Shown one piece after another: positions 45,313 to 54,429 of a stretch of 64,000 nucleotides of DNA (position 1 is the first letter of the stretch; each line of letters starts with the position of its first letter). Both the position numbers and the translations under genes were made by a program. Origin of the DNA: Aphodosoma sp044433285 (GTDB taxonomy: Bacteria; Bacteroidota; Bacteroidia; Bacteroidales; Paludibacteraceae); assembly GCA_044433285.1 (NCBI GenBank), contig JAWXTU010000001.1:1-64000 (forward strand), given 5' to 3'. The notes under the pieces were generated by a model that saw only the letters and a program-made list of their open reading frames with translations, was not told the origin of the DNA and did not search any database.

Positions 45313-46167
45313 TTACGAATCTCGTAAAGCTCGACATAGTTTTATAGCCTCCATCGCCTCTTTTGTATCATGCACACGCAAAATGTTAGCCCCACGTTCA
45401 AGCGCAATGCTATTTAAAACAGTGGTGCCGTTCAGTGCCTCATTAGGCGTGATACCTAGTTGTTTGAATATCATAGATTTTCGTGATATACCAACTAAAA
45501 TTGAGGTGTTAAAGCATTCGAAAAGTTTCAGCTCTTTTAGTAGTTTGTAGTTTTGCGTTATCTCCTTGGCAAAACCAAATCCAGGGTCGATGATAATTTC
45601 ACGATTAAATCCAGCATCTCGTAGTTGCCCAATCTTCCATGCGAAAAATTGTAATATTTCAGGTATTAAATCATCGTATTGAGTTAGATTTTGCATCGTT
45701 TGTGAGTCTCCTTTGCTATGCATTAGTATATATGGAACCTGTAGTTCTACTATCATATCTAGCATCTTTTCGTCTAATTCAAATGCAGATACATCATTAA
45801 TCATATTAACCCCATACTCCTTTACAGCAATTTCAGCGACACGAGCCCGAAAAGTATCAATTGATATTGGTATTTCAGGAAAGTGAGAACGTATTATTTT
45901 CAAGGCATTGCCCACTCGCTCTATCTCCTCATCTTCAGTAACTAGAGGCGCGCCAGGACGAGTAGAGTAGCCCCCCACATCCAAAATAGTGGCACCATTG
46001 GATATTGCATTAGTGGCAGATGCGATTATTAATTCGTCGTTCGTGACTCTACTGTTTGCATAAAAAGAGTCGGGTGTAGCATTGATAATAGACATAACAA
46101 TAGCATCTGTTGTGTCTATGATTTTGCCATTTATTACAATAAATTTGTTTTGATTTGCGTTTCTCAT
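45313..46167 (-). CDS. folP: Dihydropteroate synthase
   Basis: A 284-residue folate enzyme condensing p-aminobenzoate with the pterin pyrophosphate; the sulfonamide target. Signatures are MSIINATPDSFYANSR (N-terminal strand and loop), ILDVGGYSTRPGAP (loop 2) and IIIDPGFGFAKEITQNYKLL, with a final LRVHD near the C-terminus. The start ATG at 46167 follows a short leader containing a family-like hairpin (46175-46195). Confidence 0.95.
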   Translation of the reverse strand: MRNANQNKFIVINGKIIDTTDAIVMSIINATPDSFYANSRVTNDELIIASATNAISNGATILDVGGYSTRPGAPLVTEDEEIERVGNALKIIRSHFPEIPISIDTFRARVAEIAVKEYGVNMINDVSAFELDEKMLDMIVELQVPYILMHSKGDSQTMQNLTQYDDLIPEILQFFAWKIGQLRDAGFNREIIIDPGFGFAKEITQNYKLLKELKLFECFNTSILVGISRKSMIFKQLGITPNEALNGTTVLNSIALERGANILRVHDTKEAMEAIKLCRALRDS

Positions 46168-46174
46168 ATATAAA

Positions 46175-46195
46175 GAGGAGTTTTATTAAGTTCTC
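46175..46195 (-). repeat. Solitary family-like hairpin in the folP leader
   Basis: On the minus strand it reads GAGAACTTAATAAAACTCCTC, a weak version of the family arm pair. It is 7 bases upstream of the folP start. Confidence 0.45.
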
Positions 46196-46224
46196 TTGAT
46201 TACTTTATAGCCATTTTTCGAGTG

Positions 46225-46232
46225 CAAAATTA
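46225..46232 (-). promoter_or_regulatory. Possible -7 element of folP
   Basis: Minus-strand TAATTTTG followed by C, 57 bases before the start; no good -33 element was seen. Confidence 0.45.
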
Positions 46233-46316
46233 GACAAAAAAATCGGGTAAAAATAATTTTTTCATATAAAAACAAAAAAAAATAAATTTTGTTGTGTTTA
46301 TATCATTTATTTTTAC

Positions 46317-46324
46317 TAAATTTG
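46317..46324 (+). promoter_or_regulatory. Probable -7 element of the GldJ/GldK-like gene
   Basis: TAAATTTG followed by C. TTTTG motifs lie 22-28 bases upstream. The leader is about 135 bases and I see no element in it. Confidence 0.5.
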
Positions 46325-46463
46325 CCGTCGGAAATGTGAGGTTATGCACACTTTGCTTGAATTTGTTGTGGATTTGAGATTTGTGCGTACTTATTGTACT
46401 AATAATCAAATTGTTAAAAACGAGTAGGGTTCTATTGGCTCTTCTCTTAAAAGTATATGCTTT

Positions 46464-48035
46464 ATGAAATTAATGAGTAAATTTTTAGCTTTAAGTTGTC
46501 TAGTTATGCTGTTATTGTTGCCTAGTTGTAGGCAAAAAGATAATATGGCAACAACATCAGAGAAGACTGGTTGGAATTACAACGATTCACGTCAAGGTTT
46601 CTTCGATGTAACTACTGAGTACTATGGTAAGTGCCCAATGGGTATGATTTATGTGCCGGTTGCATCTACTGTTAGAGGTCAAAATAGTGATATGATTTCG
46701 GCAAAAGAAAATAATGCTAAAAAACGTGTAGCTGCGTCTGGTTTTTATATGGATGAGTATGAAGTTACAAATCTTAACTGGCGTGAATATGTAAAATGGT
46801 TAGATATCGTGTATCAACATGACCCTCGTCAAATTGTTCTTGCTCTTCCAGACGAAACTGTTTGGCGTAAGGAGTTGGCTTATAACGAACCTTATGTAGA
46901 GGACTACTACGGTCACGTGGCATATGGATACTATCCAGTTGTAGGTGTCTCTTGGGTGCAAGCATCAAAATATTGCGAATGGCGTACAGACCGTATCAAC
47001 GAAATAGAACTTATAAGGAATAAAATCATCCCTTATAAACCACTATCTGTTATCAATGAACAAATTATAAATGATGAAAATCCTGATTCTGTAATGAAAT
47101 ATGCGTTTACAACTAAGTATGCGCGTGATTATGTTACATTTAATAATAACTATGATAATCTAGACGAATTATATAGTGTTTATGAGTATCTAGATTTTGA
47201 TCCTAATATAAGACGTTATGATATAAATCAAGATGATGAAATATCTGCAGAAGAGTGGGTTGTGGCTCTTAATGGAGTTTTGTATGATGCTCAAGTGCGT
47301 CTACCTACAGAAGTAGAGTGGGAGTATGCGGCTTACGGTTTACAAGTTTATGATAATATGTATTCTCAAACTAATACATATCCTTGGCAAGGTGATCAGC
47401 TTCGAGCTATTAATGACGAAAAAATACGTGGTGATTTTTATGCTAACTTTATGCGTGGTCGTGGTGACCCTATCGGGGTGCAAATTAATGGTACTCTTAC
47501 TGTGCCAGTTAATTTCTTTATGCCTAATGGATATGGTTTGTATAATATGGCAGGTAATGTAAATGAGTGGGTGAAAGATGTTTACCGTGCTAATGTGGCA
47601 TCTGTTGATGAGGTTAACTCTTATCGTGGTAATGAGTTTGAGTCAGATTCAGTGTACGCTGAGAATATTCTTACAAAACATTTTGCATATCTTACTCCTG
47701 AAAATCGCGATTCTATGCGTAATGTATTGATAAACGAACGCCAAATTACTAACACTGGTGGTGATTATCGCGACTTCAAAGATGGTGATAAACAATCTTC
47801 AATTCAAGATTCTATTCTTGTTTATAAAGATGTTACTCCAATCGAACAAGCTAATATGATTACAAATACATCTCGTGTTTATAAAGGTGGTTCTTGGAAT
47901 GACCGTTCAATCTGGTTGAATCCTTCAAATCGTCGTTCACTTGAAGAGAGACGTTGTAAAAATGATATTGGATTCCGTTGTGTAATGAGTGCAGTGGGTG
48001 GTAATGAGCAACCTCGTGATTTATCTCGCAGATAA
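46464..48035 (+). CDS. GldJ/GldK-like lipoprotein (SUMF1/FGE-sulfatase domain)
   Basis: A 523-residue lipoprotein: signal ending LLLLPSC, lipid Cys at 22. The SUMF1-type domain covers about 60-515, with FYMDEYEVTNLNWREYVKW near the start, RLPTEVEWEYAA (279-290), NMAGNVNEWVKD (361-372) and RVYKGGSWNDRSIWL and RRSLEERRCKNDIGFRC at the end. Such proteins (GldJ, GldK/PorK) belong to the type IX secretion and gliding machinery of Bacteroidetes. Residues 253-264 (DINQDDEISAEE) form an EF-hand-like calcium loop. No gldL/M/N genes follow, which favours GldJ over GldK, but I did not settle this. Confidence 0.82.
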   Translation: MKLMSKFLALSCLVMLLLLPSCRQKDNMATTSEKTGWNYNDSRQGFFDVTTEYYGKCPMGMIYVPVASTVRGQNSDMISAKENNAKKRVAASGFYMDEYEVTNLNWREYVKWLDIVYQHDPRQIVLALPDETVWRKELAYNEPYVEDYYGHVAYGYYPVVGVSWVQASKYCEWRTDRINEIELIRNKIIPYKPLSVINEQIINDENPDSVMKYAFTTKYARDYVTFNNNYDNLDELYSVYEYLDFDPNIRRYDINQDDEISAEEWVVALNGVLYDAQVRLPTEVEWEYAAYGLQVYDNMYSQTNTYPWQGDQLRAINDEKIRGDFYANFMRGRGDPIGVQINGTLTVPVNFFMPNGYGLYNMAGNVNEWVKDVYRANVASVDEVNSYRGNEFESDSVYAENILTKHFAYLTPENRDSMRNVLINERQITNTGGDYRDFKDGDKQSSIQDSILVYKDVTPIEQANMITNTSRVYKGGSWNDRSIWLNPSNRRSLEERRCKNDIGFRCVMSAVGGNEQPRDLSRR

Positions 48036-48045
48036 GATATTTTAT

Positions 48046-48068
48046 CGGGGGAGTTTTTAGAAGTCCCC
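48046..48068 (+). repeat. Solitary family hairpin after the GldJ/GldK-like gene
   Basis: It runs from CGGGGGAG (48046) to AGTCCCC and is the intact right-arm hairpin of the family, 11 bases after the stop codon. It may serve as a transcript end here. Confidence 0.7.
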
Positions 48069-48092
48069 TATAATAAAAATATAGATATAAAC

Positions 48093-48123
48093 AATAAAGT
48101 ACTTACTAATTAAGTGCTTTATT
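48093..48123 (+). terminator. Terminator before asnS
   Basis: AATAAAGTACTTA (48093-48105) pairs with TAAGTGCTTTATT (48111-48123) with one G-T pair, followed by GTTGTTT. The U-run is imperfect. Confidence 0.6.
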
Positions 48124-48196
48124 GTTGTTTAAGTAAGGTAGGAGTTTTAAAACTCTTTGGTAATGATTTTAATAAATTAAAGGAAATAATATAGTT

Positions 48197-49603
48197 ATGG
48201 AACAAATAAAAAGAACAGTTATTGTTGATGCTCTTAAATCTACAGGTTTTGGGTCTGTTGTAAATATTAAAGGGTGGGTGCGCACTCGTAGAGGTAATAA
48301 AAATGTAAGTTTTATTGCGCTTAATGATGGTTCTTCTATTAATAATATACAGGTAGTAGTGGATATCGCTAAATTTGGCGACGAGTGGTTGAAACCAATT
48401 ACAACTGGTGCTTGTATTAGTGTCAATGGTACCTTAGTAGAATCTATGGGTCAAGGTCAATCGGTTGAAATTCATGCAGATGAAATTGAGATTTACGGTA
48501 CAGCTGACCCTAACACTTATCCATTACAAAAGAAAGGTCATACCCTCGAGTTTTTGCGTGAAATAGCGCATCTTCGTCCACGTACAAATACTTTTGGTGC
48601 AATTTTCCGTATCCGTCATAATATGGCAATGGCTATCCATACATATTTTCACGAGCATGGTTATTTCTATTTCCATACTCCTCTTATCACATCTTCAGAT
48701 TGTGAAGGTGCAGGACAAATGTTTCAGGTTACAACAAAAAATCTTTATGATTTGAAAAAGGGTGAAGATGGAAAAATTGACTTTTCAGATGACTTCTTTG
48801 GCAAACAAACCTCTCTTACCGTTTCTGGTCAGCTAGAGGGTGAGTTGGCTGCAATGTCGCTTGGCAAAATTTATACTTTTGGACCTACTTTCCGTGCAGA
48901 AAATTCTAATACTCCTCGTCACTTGGCTGAGTTTTGGATGATTGAGCCAGAAATTGCCTTTTTTGATATTATAGATAATATGGATTTAGCACAAGATTTC
49001 ATTCAATATTGTGTTAGATGGGCATTGGAAAAATGCGAAGATGATATCGCATTCTTATGCAAAATGTACGACAATGAATTAGTTGATCGTTTGAAATTTG
49101 TTGTAGAAAACGATTTCAAACGTCTTACATATACTGAGGGTGTTGAGATACTTAAAGCTGCAATTGCAGGTGGTCGTAAATTCGAGTTCCCTGTGGATTG
49201 GGGTACAGATTTGCAGTCAGAGCACGAGCGTTATTTGGTAGAGGAACACTTCAAACGCCCTGTAATTCTTATCGACTATCCTAAAGAGATTAAATCGTTC
49301 TATATGAAACAGAACGAAGATGGCAAAACAGTGCGCGCAATGGACGTACTATTCCCAAAAATTGGCGAAATTATCGGTGGTTCGCAGCGTGAAGAGGATC
49401 TTGAAAAACTCAAACAACGTGCCGAAGAGGTGGGTATACCCGAACGTGATATCTGGTGGTATATGGATACACGTCGTTTTGGTACAGCTCCTCACTCAGG
49501 ATTTGGGTTAGGTTTTGAGCGTCTGATGCTTTTCGTAACTGGAATGCAAAATATTCGCGATGTGATACCTTTCCCTCGCACACCAAATAACTGCGAATTT
49601 TAA
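48197..49603 (+). CDS. asnS: Asparaginyl-tRNA synthetase
   Basis: A 468-residue class IIb synthetase. The N-terminal OB-fold anticodon domain begins VVNIKGWVRTRRGNKNVSFIALNDGS. Motif 2 is FRAENSNTPRHLAEFWMIEPE. Motif 3 is GFGLGFERLMLFVTGMQNIRDVIPFPR. The C-terminus PFPRTPNNCEF is typical of AsnRS rather than AspRS. It charges tRNA-Asn directly. A palindrome GAGTTTTAAAACTC (48142-48155) lies in the leader. Confidence 0.96.
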   Translation: MEQIKRTVIVDALKSTGFGSVVNIKGWVRTRRGNKNVSFIALNDGSSINNIQVVVDIAKFGDEWLKPITTGACISVNGTLVESMGQGQSVEIHADEIEIYGTADPNTYPLQKKGHTLEFLREIAHLRPRTNTFGAIFRIRHNMAMAIHTYFHEHGYFYFHTPLITSSDCEGAGQMFQVTTKNLYDLKKGEDGKIDFSDDFFGKQTSLTVSGQLEGELAAMSLGKIYTFGPTFRAENSNTPRHLAEFWMIEPEIAFFDIIDNMDLAQDFIQYCVRWALEKCEDDIAFLCKMYDNELVDRLKFVVENDFKRLTYTEGVEILKAAIAGGRKFEFPVDWGTDLQSEHERYLVEEHFKRPVILIDYPKEIKSFYMKQNEDGKTVRAMDVLFPKIGEIIGGSQREEDLEKLKQRAEEVGIPERDIWWYMDTRRFGTAPHSGFGLGFERLMLFVTGMQNIRDVIPFPRTPNNCEF

Positions 49604-49605
49604 AA

Positions 49606-49662
49606 GGGAGACTTCTAAAAAACAGCTTTACTAGTATTTTCTAAAGAGTTAATATAGCTGTT
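49606..49662 (+). repeat. Degenerate inverted-end repeat left part plus hairpin after asnS
   Basis: GGGAGACTTCTAAAAAACAG (49606-49625) resembles the left arm. It is followed by AACAGCT ... AGCTGTT, a 7-bp stem with a long AT-rich loop. Confidence 0.5.
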
Positions 49663-49693
49663 TTCGTTTCCGTTTTATTCGCTTAATATCATC

Positions 49694-49736
49694 CCCCTCT
49701 ATTTCGAATAATAACATTTGTAATAGAGGGGTTTTT
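49694..49736 (+). terminator. Terminator of asnS
   Basis: CCCCTCTATT (49694-49703) pairs with AATAGAGGGG (49722-49731), followed by TTTTT. The loop is 18 bases long. Confidence 0.8.
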
Positions 49737-49783
49737 ATTAAAATCGATTGATAGATTTACGAAAACTAAATAATAGTAGATAG

Positions 49784-52174
49784 ATGCTATACCCACAGAA
49801 TTTTGAACACAAAATTGCATTCGATCAGGTGCGTGAGTTGATAAAGAAGAACTGTTTGAGCCTTCTTGCAATGGAGATTGTAGATGCAATGAAGTTCTCG
49901 AGCGATTTTGATAAAGTGCTTTTATCGCTCACACGAATTGAGGAGATGATGATGCTTATATCAGAGAGTGAGGAGTCGATGCCCTTGGGTTCTATGTCGG
50001 ACCTGCGTTCTGCATTCCAGCGCACTCAAGCAGAGGGTACATTTCTCGATGTAAAAGATGTAGTTAATATTCGTACTAATATAAAAACACTTCGTGAGGT
50101 TACTAACTATCTAAGACATAGAGATGAAGAGAGATTCCCTTCACTTGTAGAGATGGCGCAACCAGTGATGCTTTTTCCTCAAATAGAGCAACGAGTTGAT
50201 TCTCTTATTGATAAATATGGTGAGGTAAAAGACTCTGCATCTCCAGAATTGGCAACTATACGTCGTTCAATGCAGCAAGCGCAGAGTTCAATTTCTAAAA
50301 CCCTGCATGCTATACTTCGTCAAGCGCAAGAATCGGGTATTGTGGAAAAAGATGCCTCGCCCACTATGCGTGATGGGCGTTTGGTAATACCAATCCTCTC
50401 TGCAAATAAACGAAAAATTTCGGGGGTGGTACACGATGAGTCGGCTACTGGTAAAACCGCTTATGTAGAACCAACTGCGGTGATGGAGGTGAATAATCGC
50501 TTGCGCGAGTTGGAGAACGAGGAGCGTCGTGAAATTGTGCGCCTATTAGTGGAGTTTACAGATTTTATGCGTCCGCTTTATTCTTCAATTTCAGATTCAC
50601 TTTACTTCCTTGCAAAGGTTGATGCGTTGCGTGCAAAATCGCAGTTCTCACTATTGATAGGAGCAATTAAACCTCATTTTACATCTGATTGTATTATTGA
50701 CTGGCACGAGGCACGCCACCCTCTGCTGGAGTTGTCGCTCAAAAAACAGGGACGTAAGATTGAGCCACTCTCTATTAAACTCAACAATAAGCAGCGATTG
50801 TTGCTTATTTCTGGTCCAAATGCAGGTGGTAAGTCAGTCTGCCTTAAAACCGTTGGACTGTTGCAATATATGTTTCAGTGCGGACTCCCTATTCCGCTCC
50901 ACGAGCGCAGTAGTGCAGGCTTTTTCCAATCTATATTTATTGATATTGGTGACGAACAGAGTATCGAGAATGATTTGTCTACATATAGCTCTCACCTCTT
51001 GAATATGAAACAGTGTGTGCGCCATAGCAATAAAAAATCACTGTTGTTAATAGATGAATTTGGTACAGGCACAGAACCTCAAATAGGTGGTGCAATTGCC
51101 GAGGCTCTACTAGATAGGTTTAATACGAATGGAGCATATGGTGTGATTACTACTCACTATACAAACCTTAAACACTATGCAGCTAATACTGAGGGTGTTG
51201 TTAATGGTGCAATGCTTTATGACCGCAATCAGATGCAGCCACTCTTTATGCTCTCGATTGGTACGGCTGGTTCATCGTTTGCTATAGAGATCGCTCGCAA
51301 AATTGGTCTCCCAGAAGATGTAATTGCAGCAGCATCTGTAATGGTTGGTGCCGATCAGGTTGACTTTGATAAACATCTTCAAGATGTGGCGCGTGATAAA
51401 CGCTACTGGGAGAATAAACGCCAGCAGGTGCGCAATAGAGAGAAACGACTGCAACAACTCACCGAACAGTACGAAAAGCGTTTGGAGGAGATGCGCATTA
51501 AGGAAAAGGAGACTTTACGCGAGGCAAAACAACAGGCAGCTAATATTCTCTCGGGTGCTAATGCCCAGATAGAGCGCACAATACGTGAGATTAAAGAGAA
51601 TAAAGCAGATAAAGAGGCTACCCTTAAAACTAGAGATGAGCTAAATAAGATGAAGCAAAAGCTCAGTAATGAAGGGCAAGTGCAACAGAAACAGAAGCAA
51701 AAAAAACCATTAAAAGTGGGTGATAGCGTAATTATTATCGGACAGAAGATTATCGGACAGCTCCTCGAAATTAAAGGTAAAACTGCAATCGTGGCATTTG
51801 GTCAGATAAAATCTACTGTAGCATTAGATAAACTTGACTATGTGAGCGCAACTAAAGCTAAGCAGCTCAACAAACAATACTCTTCAGTAAGCAATCAAAC
51901 GTCGGATTCCATACGCCAACGCCAACTTAATTTTAAGCAGGAGTTGGATATACGTGGTATGCGAGTTGATGAAGGATTGCAGGCTGTAATATATTTTCTT
52001 GATGATGCCTCAATGCTTAATATATCGCAAGTGCGTATTTTGCATGGTACAGGCACTGGGGTTTTGCGCAAAGCAGTCAGAGATTATCTCAATATCTACT
52101 CTTCAGTAAAATCTTTCAGAGATGAACACGTGCAATTTGGGGGAGCAGGTATAACTATTGTGGAGTTTGAGTGA
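49784..52174 (+). CDS. mutS2: MutS2 family ATPase/endonuclease
   Basis: A 796-residue MutS2: core and clamp helices (about 1-320), an ABC-type ATPase with Walker A ISGPNAGGKS (about 343-352), SIENDLSTYSSHLLNM and LLIDEFGTGTEPQIGG (Walker B), a long coiled coil (about 525-640, rich in Arg, Gln and Glu), a KOW-like segment (KVGDSVIIIGQKIIGQLLE) and a C-terminal Smr domain (about 720-796: LDIRGMRVDEGLQ, HGTGTGVLRKAV). MutS2 proteins limit recombination or rescue collided ribosomes in other bacteria; either role is possible. Confidence 0.95.
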   Translation: MLYPQNFEHKIAFDQVRELIKKNCLSLLAMEIVDAMKFSSDFDKVLLSLTRIEEMMMLISESEESMPLGSMSDLRSAFQRTQAEGTFLDVKDVVNIRTNIKTLREVTNYLRHRDEERFPSLVEMAQPVMLFPQIEQRVDSLIDKYGEVKDSASPELATIRRSMQQAQSSISKTLHAILRQAQESGIVEKDASPTMRDGRLVIPILSANKRKISGVVHDESATGKTAYVEPTAVMEVNNRLRELENEERREIVRLLVEFTDFMRPLYSSISDSLYFLAKVDALRAKSQFSLLIGAIKPHFTSDCIIDWHEARHPLLELSLKKQGRKIEPLSIKLNNKQRLLLISGPNAGGKSVCLKTVGLLQYMFQCGLPIPLHERSSAGFFQSIFIDIGDEQSIENDLSTYSSHLLNMKQCVRHSNKKSLLLIDEFGTGTEPQIGGAIAEALLDRFNTNGAYGVITTHYTNLKHYAANTEGVVNGAMLYDRNQMQPLFMLSIGTAGSSFAIEIARKIGLPEDVIAAASVMVGADQVDFDKHLQDVARDKRYWENKRQQVRNREKRLQQLTEQYEKRLEEMRIKEKETLREAKQQAANILSGANAQIERTIREIKENKADKEATLKTRDELNKMKQKLSNEGQVQQKQKQKKPLKVGDSVIIIGQKIIGQLLEIKGKTAIVAFGQIKSTVALDKLDYVSATKAKQLNKQYSSVSNQTSDSIRQRQLNFKQELDIRGMRVDEGLQAVIYFLDDASMLNISQVRILHGTGTGVLRKAVRDYLNIYSSVKSFRDEHVQFGGAGITIVEFE

Positions 52175-52283
52175 TCATGGTTTTCTGTAATATGATATCA
52201 ATAATATTTTATATAAAAAACAATTAATTTTTGTATTTTTAGAATAAATCTGCTCAATTCTGTTGCTCAATTTGATTTTATCT

Positions 52284-52305
52284 ACAGGCTTTTGCCTGTT
52301 TTTTT
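52284..52305 (+). terminator. Terminator downstream of mutS2
   Basis: ACAGGC (52284-52289) and GCCTGT (52294-52299) with a TTTT loop, followed by a T run to 52305. Confidence 0.82.
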
Positions 52306-52416
52306 GCGTGTAATTATTTATTGTATTTGTAATGCTTTGATATTTAGAGTATTGTTTTGTCTTGTAAAATATTTTATTTTTTTTCAATATTTCTTTTTTA
52401 TTCCGATGTTAATGTA

Positions 52417-52424
52417 TATATTTG
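52417..52424 (+). promoter_or_regulatory. Probable -7 element of the Gly-zipper lipoprotein gene
   Basis: TATATTTG followed by C, with a leader of about 170 bases; the -33 element is unclear. Confidence 0.5.
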
Positions 52425-52599
52425 CGGTGTAATATTGAGATATTACGGTATAGTATTCTTGTCATATATTTATAGTTGCTAATTTTTAATAGAAATCATA
52501 GTATTATATTTTAAATGCAATAATAAATTTGATTAGCCCATTTTAATTGATCTGTGTTTGCAAACGCATTATATTTATTCTTAACCTTTAAAATTTTTA

Positions 52600-53622
52600 A
52601 TGATGAAAAGAAATTTTATTTTATGGCTACTTGTTGCTAGCTGTAGTTTTGTTATCAGCTGTTCTGGTAATGATGTTGTTAATGGAGATGATGCTTCTTC
52701 GAAAGCAATAGTGTTTAATGAGATTAATTCTCAAATAGATATTTTAAATGATAAATATTTATCTGTAGATTTATTGACACGCACTGATGGTGATACAAAA
52801 ATTAAGTGGTGGCAAATTGCTAAAGCAGATTTAGCAGGAGCTGCTGTTGGAGCAGGAGCTGGGAGTGTTTTTGGTGGGGTAGTAGGAGCATCAGTTGGAT
52901 CTGTTGTCTTTGGAACAGTATATTCATTTGAAGAATATTGGACACAAGCAAAAAAACCTAATGGGGATACTGGTGGAGAAGGAGATTCAGGTGGAGGTAA
53001 TGAAGGTAATGGTGAAATGGGAGACGGTGGAGAAGTCGCTGAAGTATCTATTTTTGATGTAAACAAATATTATCCTATTAGGGATACCCCTAAATTAGAT
53101 GAGTTAGAAGATTTTGAATTTACAGACGCAGGCTATTTTCATAATGAAATTATTAAGATTCTAGTTACTAATAAAATTTTTGATTCATCTGAAATATCTT
53201 ATGATGCATTATTTTATGAAGTTATTGATGCTGCGAGCTATGGATTTTTTGAAGTAGATAATTATATCCATCCTTCTTTATTTGATAGTTTTATAGGGTC
53301 ATTGGATGCGAATATTTTATATTCAGATGAATGCGCATTATTATATGATATGCTTGAAGAAATTATAATTATCCGTAAGTATTTTGATACAGTTGTTCAG
53401 TTAAGTGATTTCAATGAGGCATATGAGTATACAATTTATTTTCTGTATGAAGTTAATAATTTATTATTAGGGGAGTCTGAATATGAAAGTAGTTTAGAAA
53501 TAATCAACTCATCAATCTCTGTAGCTATTTATAGTAGAATGTTGTGGAATTTATATGAATACGATCCAGTGCTATCAGATAATTATAGTGTATTTAACGT
53601 CGAAACTGGTGAGTGGGAGTAG
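52600..53622 (+). CDS. Uncharacterised lipoprotein with a glycine-zipper segment
   Basis: A 340-residue protein I do not recognise. It has a lipoprotein signal (WLLVASCSFVISC, lipid Cys near 21). A stretch just after KIKWWQIAKADLAG (about 82-107, GAAVGAGAGSVFGGVVGASVGSVVFGTV) is a Gly/Ala/Val glycine zipper of the sort that inserts into or packs within membranes. Then comes a Gly/Glu-rich low-complexity linker (about 120-145), and an acidic, aromatic helical C-terminal domain of about 190 residues (many Asp, Glu, Tyr, Phe). The net charge is strongly negative. The start is ATG ATG; the first is taken. TAG stop. Confidence 0.78.
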   Translation: MMKRNFILWLLVASCSFVISCSGNDVVNGDDASSKAIVFNEINSQIDILNDKYLSVDLLTRTDGDTKIKWWQIAKADLAGAAVGAGAGSVFGGVVGASVGSVVFGTVYSFEEYWTQAKKPNGDTGGEGDSGGGNEGNGEMGDGGEVAEVSIFDVNKYYPIRDTPKLDELEDFEFTDAGYFHNEIIKILVTNKIFDSSEISYDALFYEVIDAASYGFFEVDNYIHPSLFDSFIGSLDANILYSDECALLYDMLEEIIIIRKYFDTVVQLSDFNEAYEYTIYFLYEVNNLLLGESEYESSLEIINSSISVAIYSRMLWNLYEYDPVLSDNYSVFNVETGEWE

Positions 53623-53652
53623 GATGTTATTTATACATTACTTAAATCAATT

Positions 53653-53682
53653 ATAGTTTACGGTTGAAAAACCGTAAACTAT
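53653..53682 (+). terminator. Perfect 13-bp hairpin between the lipoprotein and barrel genes
   Basis: ATAGTTTACGGTT (53653-53665) pairs exactly with AACCGTAAACTAT (53670-53682) around GAAA, a GNRA-type tetraloop. There is no following U-run, so it may be an RNA-stability or attenuation hairpin, not a full terminator. Confidence 0.75.
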
Positions 53683-53704
53683 ATAATGACTAAAAAATTA
53701 TATT

Positions 53705-54421
53705 ATGAAAACAAAACAACTTATTTTAATTATTGCACTCTGTGCAGTATCAATTGTCTCTCTTCAAGCGGAGAATTATCGGTTTAAGACTGATGTTAAT
53801 GTCGGGTATGAATTTTTGCAGTCAAAGGGTTCTTCTTTGAATACTGAAATTTTACTTAAAAACAAATTTGATAATTGGTCATTAGATGTAGGCACAAAAA
53901 TCACTTATGATAATCTGTATGTAGCTCTATTATTAGAGAATAAATTATATTCTGATGATAAAAGATATACTGCTATACAGACTAAGTTTTTAGGAGGAAA
54001 TTCTTATAACAATCTTGATAATTATACTCAAACTATTGCTATTTCTGCACTATACGATCAAGAATATTTTTCTATAGCACTTGGGCTGCTAAGTACTTAT
54101 AATTTTACTGATTTACAAGTTTCAAACTCAAAGCTTTATACTAGGTATAATGACTTTATTTATGATATAAATGCAAGAATTTTTAAGAAAGATCATATAT
54201 GGAATTTAGGTGGACAGATAACTAATAGTCGGATTTTTGAAGTAGATAAGTATTATAATCCATTTTTTATTTTAAATGGTGAGTATAAAATTAAGCTGAA
54301 TAGTGAAGGGGAGCGATTAAGAGTTTATTCGCGTTTAGGTTTTCAGTTGCAGCCTGTTTATATAATGAATGCACCGCTTGACGATGTATCAGTTTTCTTT
54401 AATATTGGTGTGGAACTTTAG
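53705..54421 (+). CDS. Outer-membrane beta-barrel-like protein, uncharacterised
   Basis: A 238-residue exported protein: signal peptide MKTKQLILIIALCAVSIVSLQA, then alternating polar and hydrophobic strands throughout (YRFKTDVNVGYEFLQ, NWSLDVGTKITYDNLYVALLLENKLYS, YFSIALGLLSTYNFTDLQVS, RLRVYSRLGFQLQPVYIMNA) and a last strand VSVFFNIGVEL. This pattern fits a small 8- to 10-strand outer-membrane barrel. I cannot name a family. It follows the Gly-zipper lipoprotein on the same strand with only a hairpin between. Confidence 0.7.
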   Translation: MKTKQLILIIALCAVSIVSLQAENYRFKTDVNVGYEFLQSKGSSLNTEILLKNKFDNWSLDVGTKITYDNLYVALLLENKLYSDDKRYTAIQTKFLGGNSYNNLDNYTQTIAISALYDQEYFSIALGLLSTYNFTDLQVSNSKLYTRYNDFIYDINARIFKKDHIWNLGGQITNSRIFEVDKYYNPFFILNGEYKIKLNSEGERLRVYSRLGFQLQPVYIMNAPLDDVSVFFNIGVEL

Positions 54422-54429
54422 ATAACCTA

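Larger units (their letters stand above)
52175..52599. other. 425-bp intergenic region after mutS2
   Basis: Very AT-rich. It contains the terminator at 52284-52305 and a -7 element at 52417-52424. Bases 52430-52599 form a long leader with no obvious structure. No coding frame is convincing. Confidence 0.55.
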
